From NCBI RefSeq assembly GCF_009727055.1, contig NC_052357.1, positions 18,196,114 through 18,260,113 on the forward strand: a stretch of 64,000 nt of DNA. The letters are read 5' to 3'. This DNA comes from Benincasa hispida (taxonomy: Eukaryota; Streptophyta; Magnoliopsida; Cucurbitales; Cucurbitaceae). The position numbers and the translations under genes were made by a program. The notes under the pieces were generated by a model. The model saw only the letters and a program-made list of their open reading frames with translations. It was not told the origin of the DNA and did no database searches. Positions 1 through 11,418 of the stretch are shown here, piece after piece; the stretch's first letter is position 1; every line of letters starts with the position of its first letter.

Positions 1-937
1 AAACAGATTGTGGGATCCAATCTTTGAAGTAATTCAAGAGAATTTAGAGGAAATATGAGTTTTGATGTGATATCTCGAAATAAAAAAATTCTATCAAAAT
101 TCAAAATTGCATGAAGCCCCAATCAATTAATTATTTTTCTTATTTATAGAGAAAATTCATGCAAACTAATTGCATGATTAATTGACACCAAATCCACTAA
201 AAATCTAAGTGGGATAGGTGTTTAATTAGTGAAAAACGTGGGATAAATCCACTTCCTAAAGGAAAATTATTTTAAATGACAAAACTGCTAAAAATATTTA
301 CAAATAGTAGCAAAATATCACAGTCTATCTGCGATAAATAGCGATAGACCACTATCTGGGTCTATCTGATAGACACGGATAGTAGTCTATCGCTGTCTAT
401 CGCAATCTATCACAGATAGACGGTGATATTTTGCTATCATTTGTAAATATTTTGGTTCATTTTCCTATATTTGGAAACAACCCATTCCAAAATTCCACTT
501 AAAAGTTGATTTTTCGAAAATTAAAAAAAAAATAATTAGTTCAAACGATTAATTTTAAATAAGATTTCTTAAATCAATTTTAAATAAAATTAATTCTAAT
601 AATTAATTTTAAATAATTAATTAAACAATTTAATCAATTGAACTAATTTAATATAAAAAATTAAATTAATTAAAACACAAATCCCAAACATAAATTTCTA
701 TTCACATGTACAATATTTAAATCAAATTTAAATATTTATAACTCTCTAATTTGTTTAATTCAACAATTGAACTATATAACTACGTCAATTATATCGCATA
801 TAATTTAACGATAATTCCCTAAACTAAATTTGAACGTTTCAAATTCTCTTGTTACACTGTCCTAAGGTTTAGTCCGATATGAGCTAGTAGGGGGACCCAA
901 TGGACCTACAGATTATGAGCTCTAACGATATGAGACT
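1..937 (-). mobile_element. Copia element B, 3' LTR, left part (runs off window)
   Basis: Part of a long copia LTR in minus orientation. The order of landmarks (GTGGGATCCAAT near position 10, AT-rich middle, GAGCTAGTAG...GGACC...CTACAGATTATGAGCTC at 880-925) matches the minus-oriented LTR at 44484-45816. By that alignment about 225 bp of this LTR lie left of the window. Sequence identity to other copies breaks at 937 and resumes at 10427, which is the continuation of the same LTR, so a 9.5-kb element sits between. No coding capacity. A hairpin element (291-453) is an extra insertion absent from the 44484 copy. Confidence 0.75.
291..453. repeat. MITE-like hairpin element
   Basis: Imperfect inverted repeat. 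The left arm at 291-321 and the right arm at 423-453 are nearly perfect reverse complements over about 31 bp (AAATATTTACAAAT...AGCAAAATATCAC against its complement). The loop is built of smaller palindromic words such as GATAGAC/GTCTATC and TCTATCGC. No ORF. It lies inside a copia LTR and is missing from the related LTR at 44484-45816, so it is an independent insertion. It could be a miniature inverted-repeat transposon or a foldback repeat. I could not define a target duplication. Confidence 0.65.
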
Positions 938-1190
938 TGTTGGAATAAAAAAAAAAAACATACACAGCGGAAGCAACGGATCATAATGCTATAATTACAA
1001 ATAAATAAACAAGGATTAAGCATGCAAAGAGAGAGAGAAATACAACCTTTCTAGTTTCCACAAGTAACTTCGTCTCCACGAACAATCGGCACTACTAACG
1101 GTAACTCCTCGCTATTCTCCGGTTGGAACACGGTTGTGAGACCGAAACTTTAGTGAAAGATAGGGAATTTCACTAATTAAATTGGAAATT
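938..1190 (-). repeat. Inverted LTR end at the left edge of element A
   Basis: TGTTGGAATAAA... followed by GCGGAAGC, CATGCAAAGAGAG and a stretch ending near GTGAAAGATAGGGAATTTCAC is the reverse complement of the last ~250 bp of A's 3' LTR (10190-10426, which ends CTAACA). A normal left end would be the beginning of a plus-oriented LTR, not the inverted end of one. The plus-oriented leader begins immediately after, without a recognisable primer site. Inversion or aberrant integration is likely. Confidence 0.65.
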
Positions 1191-2300
1191 TGTTTGTTTT
1201 AATACCAAAACCGGTCCACTTTAGTGTTGTTTAAGTATTATGCATGTGATATATGATATTATTTTTAATATGTGTGCATAAAGTATGTCATATAGTTTTA
1301 AAAACCCCCCACCATAGGATAAGCATGTGACATGTATTTGTTATATGTTACAAGTGTTATAATGTATACAGTATGCATGCTTAGATTTTCATAATTTAAT
1401 ATAAGTGTTATATTAAAGCATGATTTTCTTTAAGAAAGCATGTTATAGATGAATGTTCTAGGGTTATAATTGTTTTATAATTCTTACAAAATGACCTAGA
1501 CTTTTAAAATCTATAACAAAGATAAATTGTATGCTCATCTAGGGTTAACCAGTTCAATTCAATCGATTTCTTTTTAAGAGTTAAAATAGATCGATTACTT
1601 GTAAAACAAGAGTTGTTTACTTACCGGGAGATCTTGTCTAAGATTGAGGGTACTTAAGTTGACGGTTAATGGAACACCTCCTACCTGGAGATCAAACTAG
1701 CGTCTAAGTCAATAATCCTAGTTTTATGAGCATGCGGGAGTGGTGTAAGGTAATAAAATTGGTTTATCACCTAGACATCATAGGTTAATTCTCGATTTAA
1801 GAATTATAATAGGAAAAATTACCTAGACTTAGGTTATATAAAATTAGCCAGTTTATAACCAAGTTAGTACCAATTTTTATAAAATAGAACACTTCAGTGG
1901 GAGATTAATAATATATGAGATATATTATTTCTGGCTCTCACGTCTCTAAGTGTTCACACCGTGAGATCCATGCTCGGCTTCGAGTTGTTATTTGTGGCAA
2001 CTTCCCTTTGGAAAGTGTTTACATGGGTCAATAACAAGGTGAATAGGGGAAGTAGTTCATAGTAAGTGGGTGAGAGGTGTGTTTCAACACGTTCTACGCG
2101 TCTCTTCCAGTGAGATTTCTACATTGCGCATGTTGTCGTTCAGAGGCAGTACTAGCTAGTCGTTAACTACAACGATCCCTTTGGAGGGTTGTAACATAGG
2201 ATTCGGAACACTGTGAACTCCAAAAATGGATAGAGTTATTTAGCTCCATTTTTAAATAATTGTTTCTCCTTCGAGGGCTTGTTTTGATTCTGATCTCTGT
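1191..2300 (+). other. Long non-coding 5' leader of element A
   Basis: About 1.1 kb without a credible gene. It is the reverse complement of sequence in the leaders of the minus elements at 43441-44469 and 16502-17810 (shared words: AAACCGGTCCA, CCACCATAGGATAAGCATGT, GTTACAAGTGTTATAA). From 1890 to 2225 it holds the block with TGTTCACACCGTGAGATCC, CTTTGGAAAGTGTTTACATG and GGAGGGTTGTAACATAGGATTC that also occurs at 38510-39165 and 12880-13200. The PBS-proximal part present in other copies is missing here. Confidence 0.6.
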
Positions 2301-2439
2301 AATTCGAAAATGGCAGGTATACATTTACAAATTACTAAGTATTAGTAAAATTCTTGACCAAATAAATGGTAGCTAAGTACTACAAGGATAAGAGTTATTC
2401 TGATATTAGTATTTAGTCAATAATGTCTTGATTCAGTAT

Positions 2440-3106
2440 TTATTTAAATCAATTTTATTAATTTTATTAGAAAATTAATTATTAAATTAATTTTGTAAAA
2501 ATAATAAAAATTTCAATTTATAAATCAAATTGATATTTAAAATTAGTTTTAAAAGAAATTTTATTTAATTTTGGAAATCAATTTAAAAACAAGAAAATTG
2601 GAAATGGAAAAACTGGTTTTTCCACCTTCAAGCTTCAACAGCTCACTCACCTTCCATTCTTCCTCAGCTCAATTAATTCAAGCATGAGTTGTGATTCATG
2701 CAAGGTTAATAGTTGCATGAAAGTCATGCAATATAAAGCTGGAATTTTGAGTGGAAGAAGAGATGATTCAGTTGAAATTTTGCTGAGAAATAGTGTTGGA
2801 AAAACTGTTCTTTAACCAGCTGCTAAACTTGTCTTTCTCTCCAAATTCCCTTCAATTCGACCTTATTTTGAGTCCCACAACTCAATCTAAGGCACCAAGA
2901 GAATAGTAAAGAAGTCTTTGTGATGGTTTACAAGCTGAATACAAGGAGATTGCAACTGAGAATCGTGTTTCAAGGTGTTCTCTAAAGGTTAATGATGAAA
3001 CTCTATTTCTAGTTGATGAGCATGCTTAGTTTAAAGTCAAAATTAATGAATTAGAATGCTTAATGATCTTGTTTTACTTCCGCTGCTTGTTTCCTCAATC
3101 CAACAC
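2440..3106 (+). repeat. Truncated copia LTR in the gag region of element A
   Basis: AT-rich sequence followed by a terminus reading TTACTTCCGCTGCTTGTTTCC...CCAACA, the typical right end of this copia LTR family (compare CACTTCCGCTACTAACA near 7420). The internal order (AT-rich block, CATGCAAGG/AAGTCATGCAATATAAAGC, then CTTCAAGG-type tail) parallels 9640-10426. It replaces most of gag: only the zinc-knuckle end of gag follows directly after. The left boundary is uncertain, and it could be a truncated solo LTR. Confidence 0.5.
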
Positions 3107-3741
3107 CAGCTACAGAGAAAGGGAAGAAGGTAGTTGCTAAAGGAAAATGTTTCCATTGCAACGAAAATGGGCATTGAAAAAGAAATTGCCCTCAATTTCT
3201 TGTCAAGAAGAAAGCTGGAAAAAAAAAACAAGGTAAATTAGATTTACTAGTTATTGAAACATGTATAGTGGAGAATGAAGATTCTACTTGGATATTGGAT
3301 TCAGGGGCCACTATTCATGTTTGTTTTTCTTCTCAGGAAACTAGTTCCTGGAGGCAGCTTGAAGAAGATGAGATTACTCTCTGGGTTGGATCAGGGGAGT
3401 GTATCTTAGCGAAAGCAGTGGGAGCGGTTAAGTTAACTTTTGAAAGTAGATATTTGTATTTAGAAAATGTTCTTTATGTACCTTCTTGTAAAATAAATTT
3501 GATATCGACTTCCTATTTGTTGGAACATTTATACAATGTAAATTTTGGTCATAATGAAGCGTTCATTACAAAAAGAGGTGTACAAATTTGTTCCGCAAAC
3601 TTAGAAAGTAACTTATACATGTTAAAACCATCTAAAGTTGAAGCTGCATATAACACAAAAATTTTTAAAACAGCTGAAACTCAAAGAAAAAGGCAATGCA
3701 TTTCTCAAAATACTTATCTTTGGCACTTGAGACTTTGTTAG
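3107..3741 (+). pseudogene. Copia gag tail and protease (element A)
   Basis: The frame at about 3110-3230 encodes a CCHC zinc knuckle (CFHCNENGH followed by KRNC, CX2CX4HX4C, with a stop codon TGA right after the H). At 3268 a 157-codon open stretch contains the retroviral aspartic protease signature with active site LDSGAT (about residues 10-15), then a conserved stretch ENVLYVPSCKINLIS, and ends at the GAG-pre-integrase motif LWHLRL. Gag binds template RNA and the protease cuts the polyprotein. Gag upstream of the knuckle is absent, replaced by an LTR fragment. The stop after LWHLRLC shows decay. Confidence 0.8.
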
Positions 3742-4593
3742 ATTAATCTCAATAGGATTGAGAGATTGGTTAAAAGTGGACTCTAAACAAGTTAAAAGAT
3801 AACTCTTTGTCGTCGTGTCAGTCATGTCTCGAAGGAAAAATGACAAAAATATCTTTTTTTGGAAAAGGTTTTCGAGCCAACGAGACCTTATTGCTCGTGT
3901 ATTCAGACCTCTGTAGACCAATAAGTGTTAAAGCACGGGGAGGTTATGAATATTTCATTAGCTTTATTGATGATTATTCAAGGTACAGCTACATTTACCT
4001 AATTAATTATAAGTTCGAAGCTCTTGAAAAGTTCAAGAAATTTAAGACCGAGGTTAAGAACCAATTAGATAAATCTATTAAGACACTTCAATTAGATCGA
4101 GGTGCGGAGTATTTGAACTTAAAATTCCAGGACTATATGATAGAAAACGGGATTTAGTCACAATTCTCTACACCAGAAATGCCTTAGTAGAACGATATAT
4201 CTAAACGGAGAAACAGAACCTTATATGGTTCGGTCCATGATGAGTTATGCTCGATTGTCTAACTCGTTCTGGGGGTATGCAGTAGAGACTGTAGCTTACA
4301 TTTTGAATAACATTCCCTCTAGGAGTGTTTCAGAAACACCTTATGAGTTATAGACAAGGTGTAAAGCTAGTTTACATCATTTTCGAATCTGGGGTTACCC
4401 GACACACGTGTTGGTGCAAAATACTAAGAAATTGGAACATCGTTCAAAATTATATCTGTTTGTGGGTTACCCTAAGGGAACGAGAGGAGATAAATTTTAT
4501 GATCCTTAGGATGATAAGGTAATTGTATCAACAAATACCACATTCTTAGAGGAAAACCACATATGAGATCATAAACCCCACAGTAAACTGGTA
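3742..4593 (+). pseudogene. Copia integrase (element A), degenerate
   Basis: The open frame 3807-4157 encodes an integrase zinc-binding end (CQSCLEGKMTK) and the start of the catalytic core, with the first catalytic Asp region (YSDLCRPI) and the second (FIDDYSRY, DRGAEY). The frame then stops. Shifted frames to about 4590 give the rest of the core and the typical tail (WVTLREREEINFMIL corresponds to the GYPK.T.G..FY region of other copies). In family members this enzyme inserts the cDNA. Frame breaks at 4158 and near 4525 make this copy inactive. Confidence 0.75.
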
Positions 4594-5379
4594 TTGAAAG
4601 AGATTTCAAAAGATGCTACAGACGGATCAACAAAACTTGTTGATCAGGCTCGCTTATCAATAAGAGTTGTTGATAGATCAAGGACATCTGGTCTATCACA
4701 TCCTACTCAGGAGTTGAGAGAGCCTCGATGTAATGGGAGGGTTGTGAGACAGCCTTACCACTATATGGGTTTAACTGAAACCGAAGTCACCATACTTGAT
4801 GATGGCTTAGAGGATCCATTAACTTATAAACAAGCAATGGATGATGTTGATCGAGATTAGTGGATCAAAGCAATGGACCTTGAAATAGAGTCTATGTACT
4901 TTAATTCAGTATAAGAACTTGTAGATAAACCTGATGAGGTAATATCTATCAGTTGTAAGTGGATCTACAAGCGTAAAAGAGACCATATGGGGAAGTACAA
5001 ACCTATAAAGCCTGGTTAGTAGCAAAAGGTTATACCTAGGTTAAAGGGGTGGACTAAGAAGAAACCTTCTCACCTTTGTTATGATTAAATCAATAAGGAT
5101 ACTCTTGTCCATTGCTACTTTTTAGAATAATAAAATTTGGCAAATGGATGTCAAGACTACTTTTCTAAGTGGCAATCTTGAAGAGAGTATTTATATGGTC
5201 CAACTAAAAGGGTTCATTGAACAAGGTTAGGAGCAAAAGGTTTGCAAACTGAAGAGATCTATTTATGGATTGAAATAGGCGTCCAGATCCTGGAATATAA
5301 GATTTGATACTGCGATCAAATCTAATTCTTATGACTTTGAACAGAACGTTGATAAACCGTGTGTATACAAAAAGATTAT
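4594..5379 (+). pseudogene. Copia reverse transcriptase, N-terminal part (element A)
   Basis: 4594-4860 covers the integrase-RT linker (PYHYMGLTETEVTILDDG, DPLTYKQAMDDVD). The following sequence, in broken frames, encodes RT landmarks: KWIYKRKR at about 4960, WQMDVKTTFLSGNLEESIYM at about 5140-5200, and KLKRSIYGLK at about 5250. The reading is cut at 5379 by a 2-kb LTR and resumes in the same frame at 7448-7452, where ATTAT is repeated. Several in-frame stops are present. Confidence 0.8.
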
Positions 5380-7447
5380 TGTTGGGATTAGTGTCCTAAT
5401 TCTCCCGGTGGTCTCGTAATTTGTAAACATTTGTACACATATTGTTATTAATAAAATAAATGTTATTTTATAAGCATTTACTCAATCCAATAAACTAAGA
5501 TCCGTGGTTATTTTATGTAACTTAAGCATGTATGTGAGACATACAAGTGGATCATGCCTTAAGTAATAACCTAAATGGTCAATAGTAGATGGATAAATGA
5601 GGGATACCATATCCTGGTGACACTACAGATATGAGCCGCTTTGTAGATGTTCAAATGTTGTAAAGTGCTACAAATGGTCTGATCCTGATCATTCATGTGG
5701 AGACATGCAAGCGGGGTATCTTATACAAAGATGATTAGTCTTTAATGGAATGGAGACATGCAAGAGTTTGTATAAAATCGAACCACGAGATGATTAGTCT
5801 CTTTATATAACGTCGTTGATAATCGAGACTTGCATCTCACTTGGATGACCATAGGTGACATGACCTTAATCCTGAGTGAGTTGGAAACTCCTGCCTATGA
5901 GGGCGGTCCTTTGATTAGTATGTGTGAGAGTGGCCATGCCAACTCAACAAGCCTACCTTTTTGGGGATTCGTCTGATTGGGGAATTGGAAACTCAATTAC
6001 ACAAGATAGAATTCACTCCTTCCCTGAAGCAGGGGTAAGTAAATAAATTACTTCCTTAAGGGTTGATTCCGGGTCTTGAACATAGTGGCCACACCCTCTC
6101 TTTGGAAGAGAGGACTCAGTCATAGTAGGATTATGACTTATTGTTCATTAGAGAAATCACTGGTAATTAAGGAGTTAGATGTGACTGTAGGCGCAAAACA
6201 GTAAATTGGCCCACTGTACTTACGAACGATTGTAAAGGGTCATCGCACTGTTGACTGGTTATATCCAATGGACACATAAATATATCTGTAGTGCGAAGAG
6301 TGCAACTGTCGGTCTTTAGTGGAGTGACCAACAGTTAATGGATGGTGGATCTCATGATTAAAGAGTTTAGTTAGTTATTCACGTACCGTTGGAGCTTCAA
6401 GCTATAGGTTCATAAGGTTCTATTGGTAGCTCAATGGGTTCAATTGAGAATCAGATTTTGGGTTAGTTTGAAGTATTCAAATTAACAAGAGAAAATTCAA
6501 TTATATGTGATATAATTGATATGACGTATTAGATACATTAATTGGAGGAATTAATATAAATATGATTTATATTAAATACCATAAAATAGAAAAATAACTA
6601 TGGTTATGATGTTTCATATGATGGAATATTAAATTATAGGTTATAAATATAATACGATAAGTTGGTTATCATATTTATTTATAATATATTAATTATATGA
6701 TAATTAATTATTCTTTTCTTCTAATAACCAAATTGAATAAGAGGTTATTGGAAGTTATGGTAACTGTGAGATAAAAGAAAAATGGTTTTTCAAAAAAATA
6801 GATTGTTGATTCACTTGGATTAATCTCACGAAAAAGGCTATCAAGTAAAAATGTTTTACTAAGCTATAGCATTGAGAACATACACGATCGAGCTACGAGT
6901 TTACTATACGATAGTTACTTGCTTAATCGTTGTTACATGATTGAGTATCAAAGTCTATACGATAGGCCGTTTACTACGATCGAGTATTCGTCTATATGAT
7001 AGAAAGCCTCATCTCCCACTTACTCAATCATATACTCAATCGTTTACCTTCTATTTTCCTCAATCCAAGATCATACAGAGCCCACAATTCTTGGATTCTC
7101 ACACCGAGAATACCAAGGTAACACTTGTGGTAGTGTTCTATTCAGTTCGAGGATCGAGTTGGGCTCGATTGGGTTTGAGGTGCATCTAGTTGTTCGTTGG
7201 TTGTTCTGTTTGTTGTGTTCGTGTTCTTGCTGACTGATTGAGTTACTGAACGATCGAAGGATACTTGAAGAAGAGTTCTTCAAAGGTTTGCATACTCTAT
7301 CCCGATTTGTTCTTCTTGTAGCATGCTATAATGTTTATGCATAATCTGTTCGTTTCTATGACAGTAATTATTTGTGTTCATTCTCAATGGGATTTGGAAT
7401 GATCCACTTCCGCTACTAACAGGATCTCTATGTTTAGATTTCCTTCA
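5380..7447 (+). mobile_element. Solo copia LTR inserted in the RT of element A
   Basis: Starts TGTTGGGATTAGTGTCC and ends TTAGATTTCCTTCA, i.e. TG...CA termini, 2068 bp. It is flanked by a perfect 5-bp target duplication ATTAT (5375-5379 and 7448-7452). Landmarks are in LTR order: GGTCTCGTAATTTG, CTACAGATATGAGCCGC, TATCTGTAGTGCGAAG (about 6285), GGTTCATAAGGTTC...AGCTCAATGGG (about 6410), AT-rich stretch, then ACGATCG/TACGATAG words at 6880-7000. No internal region follows, so it is a solo LTR left by LTR-LTR recombination. The small ORFs inside it are not genes. Confidence 0.88.
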
Positions 7448-8453
7448 ATTATCAACTTCACTGTAGCATTTCTAGTTTTGTATGTAGATGATATCCTACT
7501 TATTGGGAATAATGTAGGATATCTAACTGACACAAAAAATTGACTAGCAACCCAATTTCAAATTAAAGATCTGGGAGAGGTGCAGTATGTTCTTGGGATT
7601 CAAATAGTTTGAAACCTTAAGAACAGAATGCTAGCTATGTCTCAAACATCTTATATAGACAAGGTGTTGTCTAGGTTTAAGATGCAGGATTCCAAAAGAG
7701 GTCTTTTACCTTTTAGGAATGGAATACATTTGTCAAAGGAACAATCTCTTAAGACACCTCAAGAAGTTGAGGATATGAGACGGGTTCTCTATGCATCAGC
7801 AGTCGAAAGTCTGATGTACGCAATGCTATGTACTCGTCCAGACATATGTTTTGCAGTAGGGATTATCGGTAGGTATCAGTCCAATCCTGGTTATGTAAAT
7901 TGGACTGCCATTAAGAATGTCCTCAAGTATCTTAGGAAAACGAGGAACTATGTGCTCGTATATGAAAATAAGGATTTGATCCTTACAGGATATACTGACT
8001 CCAATTTTTAGATTGATATAGACTCTAGAAGATTTACTTCGGGATCGGTGTTCACTCGAAATGGAAGAGCAATAGTGTGGAGAAGTATTAAGCAAAGCTG
8101 CATTACAGTCTCCACAATGAAAGCAAAATATGTTGTTGCATGTGAAGTAGCCAAGGAAACAGTATGGCTTAAGAAGTTTCTAGCTCATTTGGAAGTTGTT
8201 CCAGACATGCATCTATCTATCACTTTGTATTACGAGAACAGTGGGGTAGTAACGAACTCCAAAGAACCTAGAAGCCATAAGCGCAGAAAACATATTAAGC
8301 ACAAATATCATCTCATCAGAGAGATCGTACTAAGATGAGACGTTATTGTGAGACAAATAGCGTCTGAGCACAATATCATTGATCTGTTTACAAAGGCCCT
8401 CTCGGCTAAGATTTTCGAGGGTCACCTGAAGAGTTTAGGACTACCGGTAGAAT
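7448..8453 (+). pseudogene. Copia RT C-terminus and RNase H (element A)
   Basis: Begins with the RT catalytic box (LVLYVDDILL, residues YVDD). It continues through the conserved KDLGEVQYVLGI, the open stretch 7628-8011 (QTSYIDKVLSRF, CTRPDICFAVGI) and RNase H (WRSIKQSCITVSTMKAKYV, ETVWLKKFL; 8048-8338), then VRQIASEHNIIDLFTKAL to a terminal stop near 8453. RT copies the RNA and RNase H removes it. Stops at 7611, 8009 and 8336 disable it. Catalytic YVDD is preserved. The N-terminal RT half lies left of the solo LTR. Confidence 0.85.
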
Positions 8454-8560
8454 AAATAAGGAAAATGGGAGAAATTGTGGATATGGGATGTCCTAGTTAT
8501 TGTATTTAGATTTCTCTCACAATACTCGACTTTGTTGTAACCCAGTAGGAGGTTAAGTCC

Positions 8561-8571
8561 AAGTGGAAGTT
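8561..8571 (+). other. Polypurine tract of element A
   Basis: AAGTGGAAGTT directly before the 3' LTR start TGTTGGGTTAT. It matches the usual copia layout (CAAGTGGGAGATTG before TGTTGG). It would prime plus-strand DNA synthesis. The mirror-image counterpart for element B is at 11419-11430. Confidence 0.6.
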
Positions 8572-10426
8572 TGTTGGGTTATATGTCCTAAACCTCGTAG
8601 TTTGTAAACAGTAAACATATATGAAGTGTATTCAGACAAATTTTGTTGAATGAAAATGAATTGATAACTCTAAATCCAACAAACTACGAACCCTTGGCTA
8701 TTGTTATGAATACTTGGACTTTATGTGGAGACATAAACTGGATCAAGTTCGAGTATAATAGCCTAAATAATCTATAGTACTTGGATTAGGTTGGGTACCT
8801 ATTTCTGGAGATACTATTGAATACGACCCGCTTTATGACTATTACAAATGTTGTAAAGTGTCATAAACTATGTGATCAGTTCGTTCATATAGAGACATGT
8901 GAGTTGGGGGTGTTCTACATGATGAGATTATGTAAGACTGACCACAAAATAATCACTGTTACTTATTAATATCGTTTATTGTTAACACTAATTAATTTCA
9001 CTTCTTGATGACCTAGATAACTTGATCTAAATCCTGAGCTGTCTATGAACTCTTGTTTATTCGGGATTGTCCCTTGATCTGAATAGGTGAGGGTAAGCTC
9101 AACAGTACTGCTCAATATGCCTCCTATTATAGGGATAAGATCAGGTAGATAGTTAGGGACATAGAATTTGCAAGATAGAATTCGCTCCTATCCATTTTAG
9201 GGATAGTAGAAAGGTTGTTCCCTTAAGAGTTTATCTCGGGTCTTGAACAAGGGGTCCCATCCTCTCGTTGGCCTGAGAGGGAATGGATTTAGTGATTAAG
9301 ATCCTAAAGTAATTGTTTATTAGAGGGACATTGGTACTTAAGGAGGGAAGATGTAACTCAGGGGTAAAATGGTAATTGACCTAGCCGAGGTTAGAACAAC
9401 TTGTGAGGAATCAACTTATCGATGACGAATATATCAAATAAACACATAATATATCTACAGTGAGGGGACTGCAACTACGGGCTATAGTGGACAGTCCTGT
9501 TAGTTAACAAATGTTGATTAACTAGGTTAAAGAGTTTGACTGGTTAGTCTCAGATCATTATAGCCCATGATCTGTAGGTCCACCAGGTCCTCTTACTAGC
9601 TCATTATGGACAAAATTGAAGAACTAGGTGAAGTGAGAATTTAAAATGTTCAAATTTGGTCTTTAGGGAAAATTGTATTTTATATAAGATATAATTTACA
9701 ATTAAATAATTAATTATTGGAGAGTATTTTTTATATAAGTTTTTATAAAATATTAGCATGAAAATTGATTAATGTGATTAATCAAAAGCTAGGTGTCAAA
9801 GACAATTTAATATGTGATATTAAATTTGCTTATGTTATTTAATTAAAGTTGTTTTAATTAAATAACTTCTAAAATATGAAAATAGTATTTCATATTTTTT
9901 TTTGTCAAAATTTGTTTTATTATAAATTTATTTTAATAAAAAATTAGTTAGTAGAAAAATCCACAATTGTTGGATTTTCCCACTAACTAAGTGGGTTTTG
10001 AAGTGACTTATGCTAAGCTTGACACCTACATTATCATGCTAATGGAGTTTAAGGTGGAAGCCATGCAAGAAGGGTTTTTGGATGTGTTTTGTTTATAAAT
10101 AGGTTTTGTTTTTCAAAATTTAAAAACTAATGCTTCCATGAATATTCAATATATTTCTTCCACAAATTCTCTTTTACTCTCCAATTTAATTAGTGAAATT
10201 CTCTATCTTTCACTAAAGTTTCGGTTCCACAACCATGTTCTTCAACCAGGGAATAGCAAGGATTTACCATTGGTGGTGTCGATTGCTCGTGGAGACGAAG
10301 TTACTTGTGGAAACTACAAAGGTTGTATTTCTTTCTCTCTTTGCATGTTTAATCCTTGTTTATTTATTTATAATTAGAGTGTTATGATCTGTTGCTTTCG
10401 CTCTATGTGCTTCTTTAATTCTAACA
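8572..10426 (+). mobile_element. 3' LTR of copia element A
   Basis: TGTTGGGTTATATGTCC...TTCTAACA, 1855 bp, following the polypurine tract. It has the family landmarks (ATATCTACAGTGAGGGGACTGCAACTA region near 9450-9480, CATGATCTGTAGGTCC...CTTACTAGCTCA near 9570-9600, AT-rich block, then CACTAAAGTTTCGG near 10213 and TTGCATGTTTAATCCTTG near 10345). It is followed by AGATT, the right copy of the target duplication. Its last ~250 bp occur inverted at 938-1190. The small ORF 10138-10377 lies in the LTR tail and is not a gene. Confidence 0.8.
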
Positions 10427-11418
10427 AGATTAACTAGTTAAATACTTTAACCTAATTAACCAACATTTGTTAATTACCGGGATACTCCACTAAATCCTAG
10501 TAGCTGCACTCTCCTCATTGCATATATATTTCTGTCCACTTGATTTAACCATGATTAGTAAATCGATCTTTCACATGTTATTCATAAATACAGTTGGGGA
10601 AAAATTATCGTTTTATCCCTATAAATACCTCTTGTTTCTTAAGTCCCACTAATCCTCTAATGAACAATTGGTTTGTGGTCAAACCACTAAACCGAGTCCC
10701 TGTGGGGCCAATGAGAGGGTGACGTCCCTTGTTCAAAATATGGAGTCAACACTTAAGAGAACAACCTATCTACTATCCATAGAATCGGGTAGAAGTGAGT
10801 TTCATCTTGCAAGACTATGTCCTCAGTTATCTACCCGGTCTTACCCCTAAAATGGGAGGCTTATTGAGTCAATGATGTTGAGCTACTCTCACCCATACAG
10901 ATTAAAGTATAATCCCTAGTAAACATGAGTTCATAGTTAGCTCAGGATTAAGATCGAGTTACCTAGGTCATTGAATTGAAATAGTTAGTCTTACCAGTAA
11001 ACGACGTTATAAAGTAAAAGTGATTATCTCATGGTCTGGTCTTATGAAAACTCATTGCGTAGGACGCCTCACTTGAATGGCTCCATATGAACGATTTGGG
11101 ATCACATCATTTGTATCTAGTACAAAGTTGGTTGCATCCGATAGTGTCCCCAGGTTAAGGTACCCGACTTTATCCCTATATTATAGACCCTTTTTGTTAT
11201 TACTCGGACTTGATCCACTTTTATATCTCCACATAAAGTTCAAGTATTCATGCTATAGCCAGGGGTTCTTATTTTATTAGATTTAGGGTTAAAAAGGTGC
11301 AATTCACAAATTCAATAACATCTTTATTGAATAAACCTCAATAACAATTTTATTGAAAAAGAAAAAAGAATATGTTTAATGTTTACAAACCACGAGTTTT
11401 AGAACATACAACCCAACA
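10427..11418 (-). mobile_element. Copia element B, 3' LTR, right part
   Basis: Minus-oriented LTR continuing from position 937 after removal of element A: the text AGATTAACTAGTTAAAT...TTAATTAACC... follows on as in the 45520 copy. It ends CCCAACA at 11418, the complement of the TGTTGGG LTR start. Small ORFs at 10668 and 11077 run antisense through conserved LTR text and are not genes. Confidence 0.8.

Larger units (their letters stand above)
938..10426 (+). mobile_element. Nested Ty1/copia element A
   Basis: Whole nested element: inverted LTR terminus, long leader, LTR fragment, degenerate gag-pol and a 3' LTR. It is flanked by AGACT (933-937) and AGATT (10427-10431), a 5-bp target duplication with one mismatch. 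Joining the two flanks restores a continuous copia LTR of element B. Domain order in pol is zinc knuckle, protease, integrase, reverse transcriptase, RNase H, which is the Ty1/copia order. Many stops and frameshifts show it is dead. A solo LTR (5380-7447) lies within its RT. Confidence 0.75.

Noticed and set aside
300..430. CRISPR-like array suggested by repeated TCTATC words
   Set aside because: The words are irregular, palindromic and without regular spacers; a eukaryotic foldback element explains them.
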